DNA from: Enterococcus viikkiensis
Lineage (GTDB): Bacteria > Bacillota > Bacilli > Lactobacillales > Enterococcaceae
Length of the DNA: 64,000 bases
Direction: 5' to 3'
NCBI RefSeq assembly: GCF_005405345.1
Contig: NZ_BJDW01000012.1
Span: 27,744 to 91,743, forward strand
Numbering within the stretch: position 1 is the stretch's first letter; every line of letters starts with the position of its first letter. The notes beneath the pieces were generated by a model that ran no database searches, had not been told where the DNA came from, and saw nothing but the letters and a program-made list of their open reading frames with translations. Below are positions 36,861 through 46,304 of this stretch, piece after piece. The position numbers and the translations under genes are program-made.

Positions 36861-37625
36861 CTAGTCAACTTGAATGATCTGGACACCCATTTTTGCGATC
36901 TCATTTAAAGTTTCGGCAGAGCTGAATTGATCCGTGATCAAATAGTCAAAAACGGAAATGTCAGCGATTTTAAATTTAGAAGTTAATCCTATCTTACGGT
37001 AATCTGCGACCAATATTTTACACTTGATGGTTTGGTCGATCATCAGTTCATTAATTTTTGCTTCATTAAGAATTTTAGTTGTGACACCGCTCTCAAGGCT
37101 AACACCACTACAGCCGATAATACAAACATCGGCGTTCATTGAAGAAATCGTACCGAGAGCGATGTCGCCGACTAAAGCCTCCTTTGGGAAACGCATTTCG
37201 CCGCCAGTCAAGATGTAGTTACAATTATCTTTTCGCGGTGATCCGTTAACCTTCAAATTATTTGTGACGATCGTCAAATAATCCGAGTGGAGAAAATCAA
37301 TGGTCTGTAAAGCGGTAGAGCTAGAATTAATAAACACTGTATCGTAATCGCTTACATAATTACTAGCTTCTCTGGCGATCAATTGCTTGATCCGAGTGGG
37401 ACCCGATTGATCAAAATCCATTTTGTTTTGGTAGTTGTAGAGACAATAGCCATATTTACGAATGATATCATTTTTTTCTTCTAATAGATTCAAGTCTCTT
37501 CTAATAGTGCTGAGTGAGACATTTAAGGTGTTCGATAATTCAAGCGTCGTCATTTGCTCGTTGCTTTGCAGGATATCGAGGATGTCATTATGACGCTTAT
37601 TGATAGTTTCGATAGAATTTTTCAA
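36861..37625 (-). CDS. DeoR family repressor of the ascorbate operon
   Basis: 254 residues. N-terminal HTH (about 10-60, MTTLELSNTLNVSLSTIRRDLNLLEE) and DeoRC sensor domain (TVFINSSSTALQTIDFL, LTGGEMRF, CSGVSLESGVT). Divergent from ulaG; the gap holds repeated TCAT motifs and a palindrome. Functions like UlaR by position. Confidence 0.85.
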   Translation of the reverse strand: MKNSIETINKRHNDILDILQSNEQMTTLELSNTLNVSLSTIRRDLNLLEEKNDIIRKYGYCLYNYQNKMDFDQSGPTRIKQLIAREASNYVSDYDTVFINSSSTALQTIDFLHSDYLTIVTNNLKVNGSPRKDNCNYILTGGEMRFPKEALVGDIALGTISSMNADVCIIGCSGVSLESGVTTKILNEAKINELMIDQTIKCKILVADYRKIGLTSKFKIADISVFDYLITDQFSSAETLNEIAKMGVQIIQVD

Positions 37626-37678
37626 TTACTTTCCTCCTGACTAAAGAGTTCTTAAAAAGGCTCCTTGTTCTTATATGA

Positions 37679-37794
37679 GTCATTATACAAAGAAAATCAT
37701 AACAAAAGCAAAGAAAGTCATATAAAGTTCAAAGAGTCATATAAAAGGGTTTTCATAACGTTGTTTACGATTTATGATCTAAGTGTAGATCATA
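37679..37794 (+). promoter_or_regulatory. operator array and promoter of the ula operon
   Basis: Five TCAT-centred repeats start near 37680, 37697, 37718, 37737 and 37753; the best two read AGTCATATAAA. A perfect palindrome TATGATCT-AAGTGT-AGATCATA (37773-37794) includes the -10 box TATGAT (37773-37778), with TTTTCA 17 bases upstream as a weak -35. Confidence 0.55.
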
Positions 37795-37820
37795 TCAAAA
37801 TCATGTTAGGAGAAAAATAA

Positions 37821-38888
37821 ATGAGTAATCACGTTAATGAAGTAACCAAAGAAAGCTGGGTATTATCAACGTTTCCTGAATGGGGAACCTATTTAAACGA
37901 AGAGATTGAGGTAGAGCAAGTAAAAGAAGGCACTTTCGCTATGTGGTGGTTAGGTTGTACGGGTATTTGGTTGAAGAGTCATGAAGGTACGAATATTTTA
38001 TGCGATTTATGGTGTGGTACCGGAAAACGCAGTCATGGAAACGGTATGATGAAAAAAGGTCATCAAATGATGCGTATGAGCGGTGTACAAAAAATGCAGC
38101 CGAATTTACGGACACAGCCCTTTGTGATTGATCCTTTTGAAGTCAAAAACGTAGACGCGTTAGTCGTCACTCATATCCATTCAGATCATTTAGACATCAA
38201 CACGGCGGCGGCGGTTCATCAAAATTGTCCGGAAGCAAAATTTGTCGGGCCAAAAGAAGTTGTCGCTACTTGGTTGAAATGGGGCATCCCAGAAGAAAAA
38301 ACCATTATCGTCAAACCGGGAGATGAAGTAAAAATCAAAGACATCAATGTCGTTGCGTTAGAAGCCTTTGACCGGACGGCGTTAGTGACTTGTGAAGACT
38401 CAGAAGTTACTTTAAAAGGAAAACTGCCACAAGACATGGATGAAATCGCGGTCAATTATTTATTCGAAACATCCGGTGGAAATCTTTATCATGCAGGGGA
38501 TTCTCATTATTCCAACATGTTCGCAAAACATGGAAACGAGCATAAAATCGATGTTTGTTTAGGCGCTTATGGTGAAAATCCTCGTGGTATCACGGATAAA
38601 GTTACTTCTGTCGATATGCTGCGCATGGCGGAATCATTGAACGCCAATGTAGTGATTCCTGTTCACTATGATATTTGGGCGAACTTCATGGCTGATCCGA
38701 AAGAAATCACGGAGATTTGGAAATTCAAAAAAGATCGTTTGCAGTATGATTTCAAACCTTATATTTGGCAAGTCGGTGGAAAATTTACTTATCCAACTAA
38801 TAAGGATGATTTAGAATTTAATTTCTATCGTGGCTTTGAGGATGTTTTTTCCATTGAAAATGATACGCCGTTCCCATCATTCTTATAA
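37821..38888 (+). CDS. ulaG: L-ascorbate-6-phosphate lactonase
   Basis: 355 residues. Metallo-beta-lactamase fold with the metal motif THIHSDHLD and later [34 protein letters not shown] near the start is typical of UlaG. It opens L-ascorbate-6-phosphate to 3-keto-L-gulonate-6-phosphate. First gene of the operon. Confidence 0.95.
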   Translation: MSNHVNEVTKESWVLSTFPEWGTYLNEEIEVEQVKEGTFAMWWLGCTGIWLKSHEGTNILCDLWCGTGKRSHGNGMMKKGHQMMRMSGVQKMQPNLRTQPFVIDPFEVKNVDALVVTHIHSDHLDINTAAAVHQNCPEAKFVGPKEVVATWLKWGIPEEKTIIVKPGDEVKIKDINVVALEAFDRTALVTCEDSEVTLKGKLPQDMDEIAVNYLFETSGGNLYHAGDSHYSNMFAKHGNEHKIDVCLGAYGENPRGITDKVTSVDMLRMAESLNANVVIPVHYDIWANFMADPKEITEIWKFKKDRLQYDFKPYIWQVGGKFTYPTNKDDLEFNFYRGFEDVFSIENDTPFPSFL

Positions 38889-38906
38889 GAAGCGAGGTAA
38901 AGCAAG

Positions 38907-39371
38907 ATGTTAAAGTATTTTTTCGATAATGATTTAGTGCGATACTCAGACAAGGAGCTGACGGATTGGAAAGACGCCATCAGCGAAAGTTGCCAATTAT
39001 TAATGCATAAAAAAATCATAGATCAGAAGTATGTAGATGAGATCATCCGCTGTGTTGAAGAGCACGGTCCTTATATCGTGATTGTTCCGGAAGTCGCGAT
39101 GCCTCATTCGTCAGAAGAGAGCGAAGGCGTTTTTGGAACTGCGATCTCCTTTACTAAGATGAAACAGCCAGTCGTCTTTGACACTCAGGAAGAGGATGAA
39201 GAAAAGTCAGCAATTCTATTCTTCACTTTAGCTGCGAAAAATGCGGAAGAGCATATGGAAAATATTCAAAATCTATCAGAGCTGTTAATGACTGAGGGGT
39301 TGATCGAAAGCTTGGTTGCGACCAACTCGATCGAAGACTATCAAATGGTGATGACACAATACAACTTATAG
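38907..39371 (+). CDS. ulaC: PTS ascorbate-specific IIA component
   Basis: 154 residues of the fructose/mannitol IIA fold; active His in IVPEVAMPHSSEES. Eighteen bases after ulaG. Transfers phosphate from HPr to UlaB. Confidence 0.85.
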   Translation: MLKYFFDNDLVRYSDKELTDWKDAISESCQLLMHKKIIDQKYVDEIIRCVEEHGPYIVIVPEVAMPHSSEESEGVFGTAISFTKMKQPVVFDTQEEDEEKSAILFFTLAAKNAEEHMENIQNLSELLMTEGLIESLVATNSIEDYQMVMTQYNL

Positions 39372-39444
39372 CATCTGCTGTTTACTAATCCGCTGGGGTG
39401 GGTTAGTAAGCAGTTCACCTTAGGAAAATTAGGAGGAAAAATTA

Positions 39445-40932
39445 ATGGGTGACTTTTTATTAAGTATTTGGACTTATTTTGCCACGAATATTTTAACGCA
39501 GCCAGCCTATCTCATTGGTTTCATCGTTTTACTAGGTTACATCCTTTTGAAACGGCCAATTTATGAATGTATCGCGGGATTCCTAAAAGCAACGGTCGGC
39601 TATTTTATTTTGTCAGTGGGCTCTGGTGGACTAGTCAACAACTTCCGACCGATCTTAGTTGGGTTGAAGGAACGCTTTAATTTAGACGCGATGGTGACTG
39701 ATCCTTACTTTGGTCAAAACGCGGTAGATGCTGGTTTGATGAAAACTTTTGGCCGAACCTTTGGTGATGTGATGATTCTATTATTGATTGCCTTTATCAT
39801 GAATATTTTATTGGTTCGTTTCCAAAAATATACGAAGTTGCGTTCCGTCTTTACGACCGGAAATGTGCAAATTCAACAAGCTGCGACAGCATTCTGGATC
39901 TTACTTTTTTGTTTTCCAGATTTAGGACGAGTTGAAGTGTTGGTATTCATGGGTTTGATCTTAGGTTGTTATTGGGCAGTTGCCTCAAATCTGACGGTGG
40001 GAATCGCACAAGAATTGACGGAGGGTGCCGGCTTTGCGGTTGCTCATCAACAAATGTTCGGCATTTTTATCTTCGCCAAGTTGGCTGAGTTTATGAAAAA
40101 ACGGGACGAAAGAAAAAACAAATCGGAAAAAATCGATAAAAAATTGGAAGACATTGAATTACCAGGCTTTCTATCGATCTTTAACGAAAATATGGTGGCT
40201 ACTTCACTATTGATGCTCTTCTTCTTTGGGATCATCCTGTTAGTATTAGGGAAAGACTATTTGATCCAAGCGGAATTTATGGTAGAAGGCCAGAGCTTCC
40301 TGTTTTACATCTTAACGACTTCATTGAATTTCGCCGTCTATTTAGCAATTTTGCAATTAGGTGTGCGGACTTTCGTAGATGAATTGACACAGTCCTTCCA
40401 AGGAATCTCCAATACGATCTTGCCAGGTGCAGTACCGGGGATCGACGTTGCGGCGACCTTCGGCTTTGGTTCACCTAATGCAGTGACGATCGGCTTCTTA
40501 TTCGGAGCGTTAGGACAGTTCTTAATGATTGGCTTGTTGATCTTATTGAAATCACCAACTATTGTTATCGCAGGCTTCATTCCACTGTTTTTCGATAATG
40601 CGGTCATCGCCGTCTTTGCCAATAACCGCGGTGGTTTTAAAGCAGCTTGTTTATTCCCATTTCTTTCCGGGATCATTCAAGTCGGTGGTTCAGCGTTATT
40701 CGCTACTTGGATCGGTTTATCACAATTTGGTGGCTACTTAGGGATGTTCGACTGGGCAACGGCTTGGCCGCTGTTCACAGTAATCATGAAAGTTCTAGGC
40801 TATGTCGGTGTTGCGGTTGTTGTAATTGGTTTATTAATCATTCCGCAATTGCAATATCGGAAAAATCCGGAAGGCTACTTTATGATTGTTGATGACTATG
40901 AACAATACGCAGAAAAATTTTTGAATGACTAA
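39445..40932 (+). CDS. ulaA: PTS ascorbate-specific IIC permease
   Basis: 495 residues, about eleven to twelve membrane helices; SVGSGGLVNNFRPIL, FTTGNVQIQQAATAFWIL and PGIDVAATFGFGSPNAVTIGF are conserved in the UlaA/SgaT family. Strong AGGAGG site. Imports L-ascorbate as its 6-phosphate. Confidence 0.95.
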   Translation: MGDFLLSIWTYFATNILTQPAYLIGFIVLLGYILLKRPIYECIAGFLKATVGYFILSVGSGGLVNNFRPILVGLKERFNLDAMVTDPYFGQNAVDAGLMKTFGRTFGDVMILLLIAFIMNILLVRFQKYTKLRSVFTTGNVQIQQAATAFWILLFCFPDLGRVEVLVFMGLILGCYWAVASNLTVGIAQELTEGAGFAVAHQQMFGIFIFAKLAEFMKKRDERKNKSEKIDKKLEDIELPGFLSIFNENMVATSLLMLFFFGIILLVLGKDYLIQAEFMVEGQSFLFYILTTSLNFAVYLAILQLGVRTFVDELTQSFQGISNTILPGAVPGIDVAATFGFGSPNAVTIGFLFGALGQFLMIGLLILLKSPTIVIAGFIPLFFDNAVIAVFANNRGGFKAACLFPFLSGIIQVGGSALFATWIGLSQFGGYLGMFDWATAWPLFTVIMKVLGYVGVAVVVIGLLIIPQLQYRKNPEGYFMIVDDYEQYAEKFLND

Positions 40933-40961
40933 CCGATTATAAAAATTAGGAGGAATACAAA

Positions 40962-41264
40962 ATGAGAATTTTAGTATCGTGTGCGAATGGATCAGGAACT
41001 AGTTTAATGATGATGAGAAGTGTTGAAAAGGCGATGAAGGAATTGAGTGTTCCGATTACGAAAATTCATCATTGTGCGATCTCAGAAGGAAAAAGCTCCG
41101 CGAATCAGTACGATGTGGTATTTACCCCGATGAATTTCTTGAACATGTTCGCGCAAGCAGAGAAAAAAGGGATTACGGTAATCGGCATCAAAAATGTGAT
41201 GTCGGCCAAAGAAATCGGAGAAAAATTTGCTGAATCTGAATTGTATCAAAAAATTAGCAAGTAG
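40962..41264 (+). CDS. ulaB: PTS ascorbate-specific IIB component
   Basis: 100 residues; phosphorylated Cys in RILVSCANGSGTSLMM. Twenty-nine bases after the IIC gene, 12 before ulaD. Confidence 0.9.
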   Translation: MRILVSCANGSGTSLMMMRSVEKAMKELSVPITKIHHCAISEGKSSANQYDVVFTPMNFLNMFAQAEKKGITVIGIKNVMSAKEIGEKFAESELYQKISK

Positions 41265-41276
41265 AAGGAGTACATC

Positions 41277-41918
41277 ATGAGCAGACCTAATTTACAAATC
41301 GCTTTAGACCATAATGATTTAGAGCACGCATTAGCGGACGTTTTCAAAGTTGGCGAAGTCGTTGATATTTTGGAAGTCGGGACGATCCTGTGCTTGCAAG
41401 AAGGACAAAAAGCCATTCGTTGTGTTCGAGGCATGTTTCCTAATAAAACAGTCGTAGCTGATACAAAATGCGCCGATGCTGGCGGAACAGTAGCTAAAAA
41501 TGTGGCAGATGCCGGCGCAGATTTTATGACAGTGATCTGTTGCGCGACGATCCCAACAATGGAAGCCGCCAAAAAAGAAGTCAAAGAGTTGCAAGTCGAG
41601 CTATACGGCGATTGGACTTATAAGCAAGCGGAGGCTTGGCGGGAGATCGGTATCAAACAAGCTATTTATCACCAAAGCCGCGATGCCCTATTATCAGGTG
41701 AGACTTGGGGTGAAAAAGACCTTTCAAAAGTCAAAAAATTGATTGAGATGGGTTTCAATGTTTCTGTGACGGGCGGACTTGATGTTGATACATTGAAATT
41801 ATTTGAAGGAATCGATGTCTATACCTTTATTACGGGCCGCGGCATTACTGCTGCTGAAGATCCAGTCAAAGCAGCCGAAGCCTTTAAAAATGAGATTATC
41901 CGTATCTGGGGGCAATAA
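41277..41918 (+). CDS. ulaD: 3-keto-L-gulonate-6-phosphate decarboxylase
   Basis: 213 residues of the orotidine monophosphate decarboxylase suprafamily. LQIALDHNDLEHAL, VADTKCADAGG (catalytic Asp and Lys) and the phosphate-binding ending FITGRGITAAEDP are present. Gives L-xylulose-5-phosphate. Confidence 0.95.
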   Translation: MSRPNLQIALDHNDLEHALADVFKVGEVVDILEVGTILCLQEGQKAIRCVRGMFPNKTVVADTKCADAGGTVAKNVADAGADFMTVICCATIPTMEAAKKEVKELQVELYGDWTYKQAEAWREIGIKQAIYHQSRDALLSGETWGEKDLSKVKKLIEMGFNVSVTGGLDVDTLKLFEGIDVYTFITGRGITAAEDPVKAAEAFKNEIIRIWGQ

Positions 41919-41920
41919 TC

Positions 41921-42781
41921 ATGGTACAAATCGGAATCTACGAAAAAGCGTTGCCTCAAGGAATCACTTGGGCTGAGCGTTTTAGTTTAACGCAGGAGCT
42001 GGGTTTTGATTTCATTGAAATGTCGATTGATGAGACAGACGAGCGGCTTGCTCGTCTGGATTGGACCGATGAACAAATCGCTCAGTTGCGTGAGGAAATG
42101 TTCGCGACGAATATCCGGATCAACTCTATTTGCTTAAGCGGCCATCGGCGATTTCCTTTCGGATCTACCGACTCTGAAAAGCAAAAAAAAGCGCGGATAA
42201 TTATGAGCAAAGCTATTCGTTTCGCTCATAAATTAAGTATCAAGGTCATTCAAGTTGCTGGTTATGATGTGTATTATGAAAAGAAATCGATCATGTCCCG
42301 CGAAGCTTTCATCGAAGGAATGAAGGAAAGCGTCAAGGAAGCTTCTACTTATGGCATTATGCTGTCTGTTGAGATTATGGATGACCCATTCATGAACTCC
42401 ATTACGAAATTTTTGGAAATCAAGCGACAGATCCATTCGCCGTATTTACAAGTCTATCCTGATTTAGGTAATCTATCGGCTTGGCCAGAAAATAATCCTG
42501 CATTGGAATTAGAGCGGGGCATTGATTTTATTACCTCGATCCATTTAAAAGATACGTATCCAGTGACCAACGAATCTGCTGGTCAATTTCGCGATGTGCC
42601 TTTCGGCAAGGGTTGTGTCGATTTTCTAGGCTTATTGAAAAACTTAAAACGTTTGGATTACGATGGGACGTTCTTGATCGAAATGTGGAGCGAAAAGAGT
42701 CAAGATTTCGAGCAAGATATCCAAGCAGCCAAAGAATATCTTTATCCGAAATTAAAGGAGGCGGGCTATGATGTCGCGTGA
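41921..42781 (+). CDS. ulaE: L-xylulose-5-phosphate 3-epimerase
   Basis: 286 residues, xylose isomerase-like TIM barrel, with ICLSGHRRFPFGSTD and IHLKDTYPVT typical of UlaE/SgaU. Two bases after ulaD; overlaps ulaF by 14 bases. Confidence 0.95.
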   Translation: MVQIGIYEKALPQGITWAERFSLTQELGFDFIEMSIDETDERLARLDWTDEQIAQLREEMFATNIRINSICLSGHRRFPFGSTDSEKQKKARIIMSKAIRFAHKLSIKVIQVAGYDVYYEKKSIMSREAFIEGMKESVKEASTYGIMLSVEIMDDPFMNSITKFLEIKRQIHSPYLQVYPDLGNLSAWPENNPALELERGIDFITSIHLKDTYPVTNESAGQFRDVPFGKGCVDFLGLLKNLKRLDYDGTFLIEMWSEKSQDFEQDIQAAKEYLYPKLKEAGYDVA

Positions 42782-43484
42782 ACAAATCATCGAAGAAATG
42801 AAGCAGCGAGTATTTGCAGCGAATTTAGAACTGCCTCAATATGGATTAGTTAAGCTGACTTGGGGCAATGTCAGCGAGATCAATCGTGAGCTGGGAGTGA
42901 TCGTGATCAAACCTAGCGGAGTGAAATACGAGAATATGCAGGCCGAGCAAATGGTGGTAACAGATTTATCTGGCAAGGTATTAGACGCAGACAGTATGAA
43001 TCCTTCGTCAGACCTGCCAACCCATGTTGTATTGTATCAGGCATTCGATTCGATAACATCGATCGTTCACACTCACTCCACCAATTCGGTGATGTGGGCG
43101 CAAGCCGGTCGGGATCTGCCAGCTTATGGCACGACTCATGCCGACGCCTTTTATGGAACCGTGCCTTGTACGCGGCAACTGACGGAAGCGGAAGTTTGCG
43201 AAGCTTATGAAATCAATACCGGAGAGGTGATCGTTGAGACCTTCAAAGAAAGAAAGATTCAAGCAGAGGAAGTGCCTGGGGTACTAGTCTATGGTCATGG
43301 ACCTTTTACATGGGGCGATTCACCGATGAAAGCAGTGGAGAATAGTTTGATTTTAGATGAGATCTGCTTGATGGCGAAGGAAAATGAACAGATCAATCCA
43401 AAAATCACGGCAATTCCACAATACTTACTAGACAAGCATTACTTCAGAAAACATGGAGCCGCAGCCTATTACGGGCAGGGCTAA
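42768..43484 (+). CDS. ulaF: L-ribulose-5-phosphate 4-epimerase
   Basis: 238 residues of the class II aldolase family. Zinc ligands in VHTHSTNSVMW and GHGPFTWG; TWGNVSE and KPSGVKY bind the phosphate. Makes D-xylulose-5-phosphate for the pentose phosphate pathway. Start 42768 after AAAGGAGG; the ATG two codons later is possible. Confidence 0.95.
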   Translation: MMSREQIIEEMKQRVFAANLELPQYGLVKLTWGNVSEINRELGVIVIKPSGVKYENMQAEQMVVTDLSGKVLDADSMNPSSDLPTHVVLYQAFDSITSIVHTHSTNSVMWAQAGRDLPAYGTTHADAFYGTVPCTRQLTEAEVCEAYEINTGEVIVETFKERKIQAEEVPGVLVYGHGPFTWGDSPMKAVENSLILDEICLMAKENEQINPKITAIPQYLLDKHYFRKHGAAAYYGQG

Positions 43485-43530
43485 AAAGAAGGTATTGGGA
43501 CATTTAAATGTCCCAATACCTTCTTTTTTA
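43483..43530. terminator. bidirectional terminator after the ula operon
   Basis: A nearly perfect 46-base palindrome centred on TTTAAA at 43503-43508, with A and T runs at the ends. Confidence 0.9.
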
Positions 43531-44184
43531 GCGCAATGCCCGCCGATCTTTCACTAATAAAAAGAGCGCGATCGCGATAAAGATTAAACTGAAAAAAATT
43601 GTCCGTTCGTGAAAATAAGTTGCTAAAAAGCCATTTAACAATGCACCACTCAAAAAACTGCCAAGAATGATCAAGGTGTCTTTGAAGGCTTCGCGCTTTT
43701 CTGGGTGATGGGTCAAATAACCTTCAAAAAAATTCGTGGCTAAATTTTTTAGATTACCGGTCATCATCAAGGAAGTAAACGGACGCCCCTTTAATTTTTG
43801 AAATTCTTGCAACTGAGTCGCTGCCGCAATGGAAAGCAGGGCATTGGCTAATAAATTTGGCATAGTCGGTGAAAAGAAGCCAACGAGTAGCAGCAAGAAA
43901 AACTCAAAACTCAAAAACCAAAGCTGCTGGTTCTTGCTTATTTTCGTTTGTAGAAAACGGGCCAATAAAGCACCGAAGGCAAAGGCAAAAATCGGAATCA
44001 AATAATGACCTAAGGCGGTCCATTGGCCTTGTCCTAAATTGACTCCCAATAAAATAAAATTTCCTGTTTGCAGTCCCGCGAAGACTTCGCCATGCACGAG
44101 ATACGTATAGGCGTCTAGTCCGCCAGCGGTTGCTGCTAAAACCATTCCAAATTCTAACCGTTCATGGATTTTTTCTTCCATCAT
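43528..44184 (-). CDS. DUF1275 (YoaK family) membrane protein
   Basis: 218 residues, about six helices; AATAGGLDAYTYLVHGEVFAGLQTGN and MTGNLKNLA are the family motifs. Start ATG 44184 with a GGGGTG site upstream; frame extends to 44217. Function unknown. Ends in the shared terminator with ula. Confidence 0.8.
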   Translation of the reverse strand: MMEEKIHERLEFGMVLAATAGGLDAYTYLVHGEVFAGLQTGNFILLGVNLGQGQWTALGHYLIPIFAFAFGALLARFLQTKISKNQQLWFLSFEFFLLLLVGFFSPTMPNLLANALLSIAAATQLQEFQKLKGRPFTSLMMTGNLKNLATNFFEGYLTHHPEKREAFKDTLIILGSFLSGALLNGFLATYFHERTIFFSLIFIAIALFLLVKDRRALR

Positions 44185-44503
44185 CGTGCACCCCATTTCA
44201 AAAAAAGTGTACGCCAAAATTAATAAAATCCCAAAGAAAACGTCTTTTGCTACCGATTGATCGTGAGCTCCAATCTAGCAAGCGCTCAATAATCCGCATG
44301 GTGGGAAGCTGTGAACTAGGATCGAAGTATCCTAGCTTGCAAAATTCTTTTTACCAATGAATTTTACTCCAATTATTCAAGGTGGAATCGCTTGGATTTT
44401 AGCGGTCGTCTTGAAAATAGGGACGTATAATGCAGCAAGTCAAATACCAGGGATCAACACTTGTAAGAATAGCATTTTTTTGGTAAGCGCAAATAGTCGA
44501 CGA
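44185..44503 (-). other. gap between two membrane genes, with hairpin and short frames
   Basis: No intact gene. The reverse strand holds the end of the broken cydD-like frame (44440-44511), a small dyad CTAGGAT/ATCCTAG (44316-44335), and a 33-codon frame from about 44303 to the DUF1275 gene (MRIIERLLDWSSRSIG...) of unknown meaning. Confidence 0.4.
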
Positions 44504-44511
44504 TCAATCAT
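44440..44511 (-). pseudogene. possible remnant of a CydD-like ABC subunit start
   Basis: ATG 44511 overlaps the stop of the upstream DUF454 gene and follows AGGGGAA, an operon-style start. It reads MIDRRLFALTKKMLFLQVL and stops after 23 codons. The opening resembles CydD (thiol exporter subunit), which starts MIDxRLF. The rest is not recognisable. Low certainty. Confidence 0.3.
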
Positions 44512-44896
44512 TTGGTTCCCCTGCCTTTGCAGACGACCGTTTGCCTCGTAAATACCGAGTCAAGCCAATCACATGAGCGAGATAGACAACTACTAAACAA
44601 ATTCGCATCGGTGTGTTATCCACCAAAAGTCCGGGGATCATAAAGACGACTAAGATCGTCAAAAACAGTTTGATCATTCCGGCGTTTGTGATTTTCTTTT
44701 TGACGATAGGTTCTTCTACCGCACGCTGGTAAAAGGAGGAGTGGATAAATTGATTGTAATAGTTATCTGAACTGCGTAGCCAAAAGAACGCTGTCAATAA
44801 ATAAAAGATTGTTGTTGGTAAAAAAGGTAGAAAGATTCCTAGCGTTCCAAGCGCGAAAGTTATTGCGCCAAGTGTAAAATAAATGATTTTCTTCAC
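44504..44896 (-). CDS. DUF454 (YbaN family) membrane protein
   Basis: 130 residues, three to four helices; TLGAITFALGTLGIFLPFLPTTIFYLL and AFFWLRSS are typical. Start taken as GTG 44896, eight bases after AAAGGTGG, rather than GTG 44908. Function unknown. Confidence 0.75.
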   Translation of the reverse strand: MKKIIYFTLGAITFALGTLGIFLPFLPTTIFYLLTAFFWLRSSDNYYNQFIHSSFYQRAVEEPIVKKKITNAGMIKLFLTILVVFMIPGLLVDNTPMRICLVVVYLAHVIGLTRYLRGKRSSAKAGEPND

Positions 44897-45108
44897 ATAT
44901 ATGACCACCTTTAATGGAATGAAAAATGAATGCTTATAGTTAATTTTATGCTAAACGAAAATGAGTATCAATCGCTTAAAATAAATTGCTTTTGTCTTTA
45001 ATGGATTCGGGTGAATTAATTGAAAATAATGGTATCGCTATCACGTGAAAACACGTAAAATAAATTTTAAGAGAGAAGGAACATTAGGTCTAAATCAAGG
45101 AGGATAGT

Positions 45109-46260
45109 GTGAAAAAAATTTGGGGAATCAGCTTGCTTGTTTTATTATTTTTAAGCGGCTGCAGCAATGCGCCAGCTCAGGAGTCTCAGAAAGCTTCATC
45201 ATCGGTCTCAGAAACCAAAGCCGATCCGACAGTAAAAATAAATTTTTCAGCTGTGGGAGACAATTTAATCCATGATTTTATTTATGATCATTTAAAAAAT
45301 TCAGATGGAACGTATCGTTTTGATGAGCTGTATCAGCCTACGAAATATTTGAATCAGGATCGAGATATTGCTTATATCAATCTGGAGACGATTTGTGCCG
45401 GCGAGGAATTAGGCTTGTCCGGTTACCCGCTGTTCAATGGTCCTACGCAAGTGTTAGATTCATTGCATCGCGCGGATTTTAATTGGCTATCCGCTGCTAG
45501 CAATCATACCTTTGATCGAGGGGAAGCAGGAATCGTTAAACAACTGGAACATTTGGAAAAATATCCGAACATGGCGGTGACGGGTTCGCAAAAATCCCCT
45601 GAGGCACCTCGAATGCAGGTGAAGGAAGTCAAGGGAGTGAAGGTTGGTTTGATGTCCTATACCTTTGGCTTAAATGGGCTAGAGCTGCCGACGGGCAAAG
45701 AATATTTAGTCAATTTGATTGATCCAGAGCAGATTAAAAAAGATATGGAACAACTGAATCAGCAAAGCGATGTCCAAGTAGTCAGTATGCATTGGGGTGA
45801 GGAGTATCAATTCAGTCCGAATGACGAACAGGTACAGCTGGCACAATTATTAAGCGATGCCGGGGTGGATGTTATTGTAGGGGGACACCCTCACGTGATT
45901 CAGCCAATGGATTATCTGACGGGGGCTGCAGGAAATCAAACCTTAGTCATGTACTCGCTGGGAAATTTTATTTCTTCCCAAGCTGAAGCTGATCGAATGC
46001 TCGGTGGCATGGCCCGCTGGTCGTTGGACTACGATAAAGAAACAAAGCAGGTCAACATTGCCGACGTGGAGTTTTGGCCAACGATCACTTATATCGGAAG
46101 TGACTATCAGACCTATGAGACCTATGCTTTGAGAGACTATACGGATGACTTGGCCCAGCAGCATGCGATCCACGTTAATCAAGGCCAAGATTTGTCGCGG
46201 GAGTATTTTATCCGCCGTACGAATGAGATCATGAACGATAAAGTGAAACTGGTATATTAA
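45109..46260 (+). CDS. CapA-like lipoprotein
   Basis: 383 residues from GTG 45109 after AAGGAGG. Lipobox LFLSGCS (Cys about 18). The rest is a CapA/PgsA-type metallophosphoesterase-like domain: FSAVGDNLIHDFIYDHL, YINLETI, ASNHTFDRG, VSMHWGEEY and VIVGGHPHVIQPMDYL. Such proteins occur in poly-gamma-glutamate synthesis, but no capB/capC gene is nearby, so its role is open. Monocistronic. Confidence 0.85.
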   Translation: MKKIWGISLLVLLFLSGCSNAPAQESQKASSSVSETKADPTVKINFSAVGDNLIHDFIYDHLKNSDGTYRFDELYQPTKYLNQDRDIAYINLETICAGEELGLSGYPLFNGPTQVLDSLHRADFNWLSAASNHTFDRGEAGIVKQLEHLEKYPNMAVTGSQKSPEAPRMQVKEVKGVKVGLMSYTFGLNGLELPTGKEYLVNLIDPEQIKKDMEQLNQQSDVQVVSMHWGEEYQFSPNDEQVQLAQLLSDAGVDVIVGGHPHVIQPMDYLTGAAGNQTLVMYSLGNFISSQAEADRMLGGMARWSLDYDKETKQVNIADVEFWPTITYIGSDYQTYETYALRDYTDDLAQQHAIHVNQGQDLSREYFIRRTNEIMNDKVKLVY

Positions 46261-46271
46261 AAAAGAAAGCT

Positions 46272-46304
46272 AAAAACACGCTGACAGCCTGCCAGCGTGT
46301 TTTT
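46272..46304. terminator. bidirectional terminator
   Basis: AAAAACACGCTG (46272-46283) with CAGCGTGTTTTT (46293-46304). Confidence 0.85.

Noticed and set aside
44130..44551. Two forward frames (76 and 64 codons) in the gap between DUF1275 and DUF454 genes
   Set aside because: No ribosome sites, overlap known genes on the other strand, composition unlike protein.
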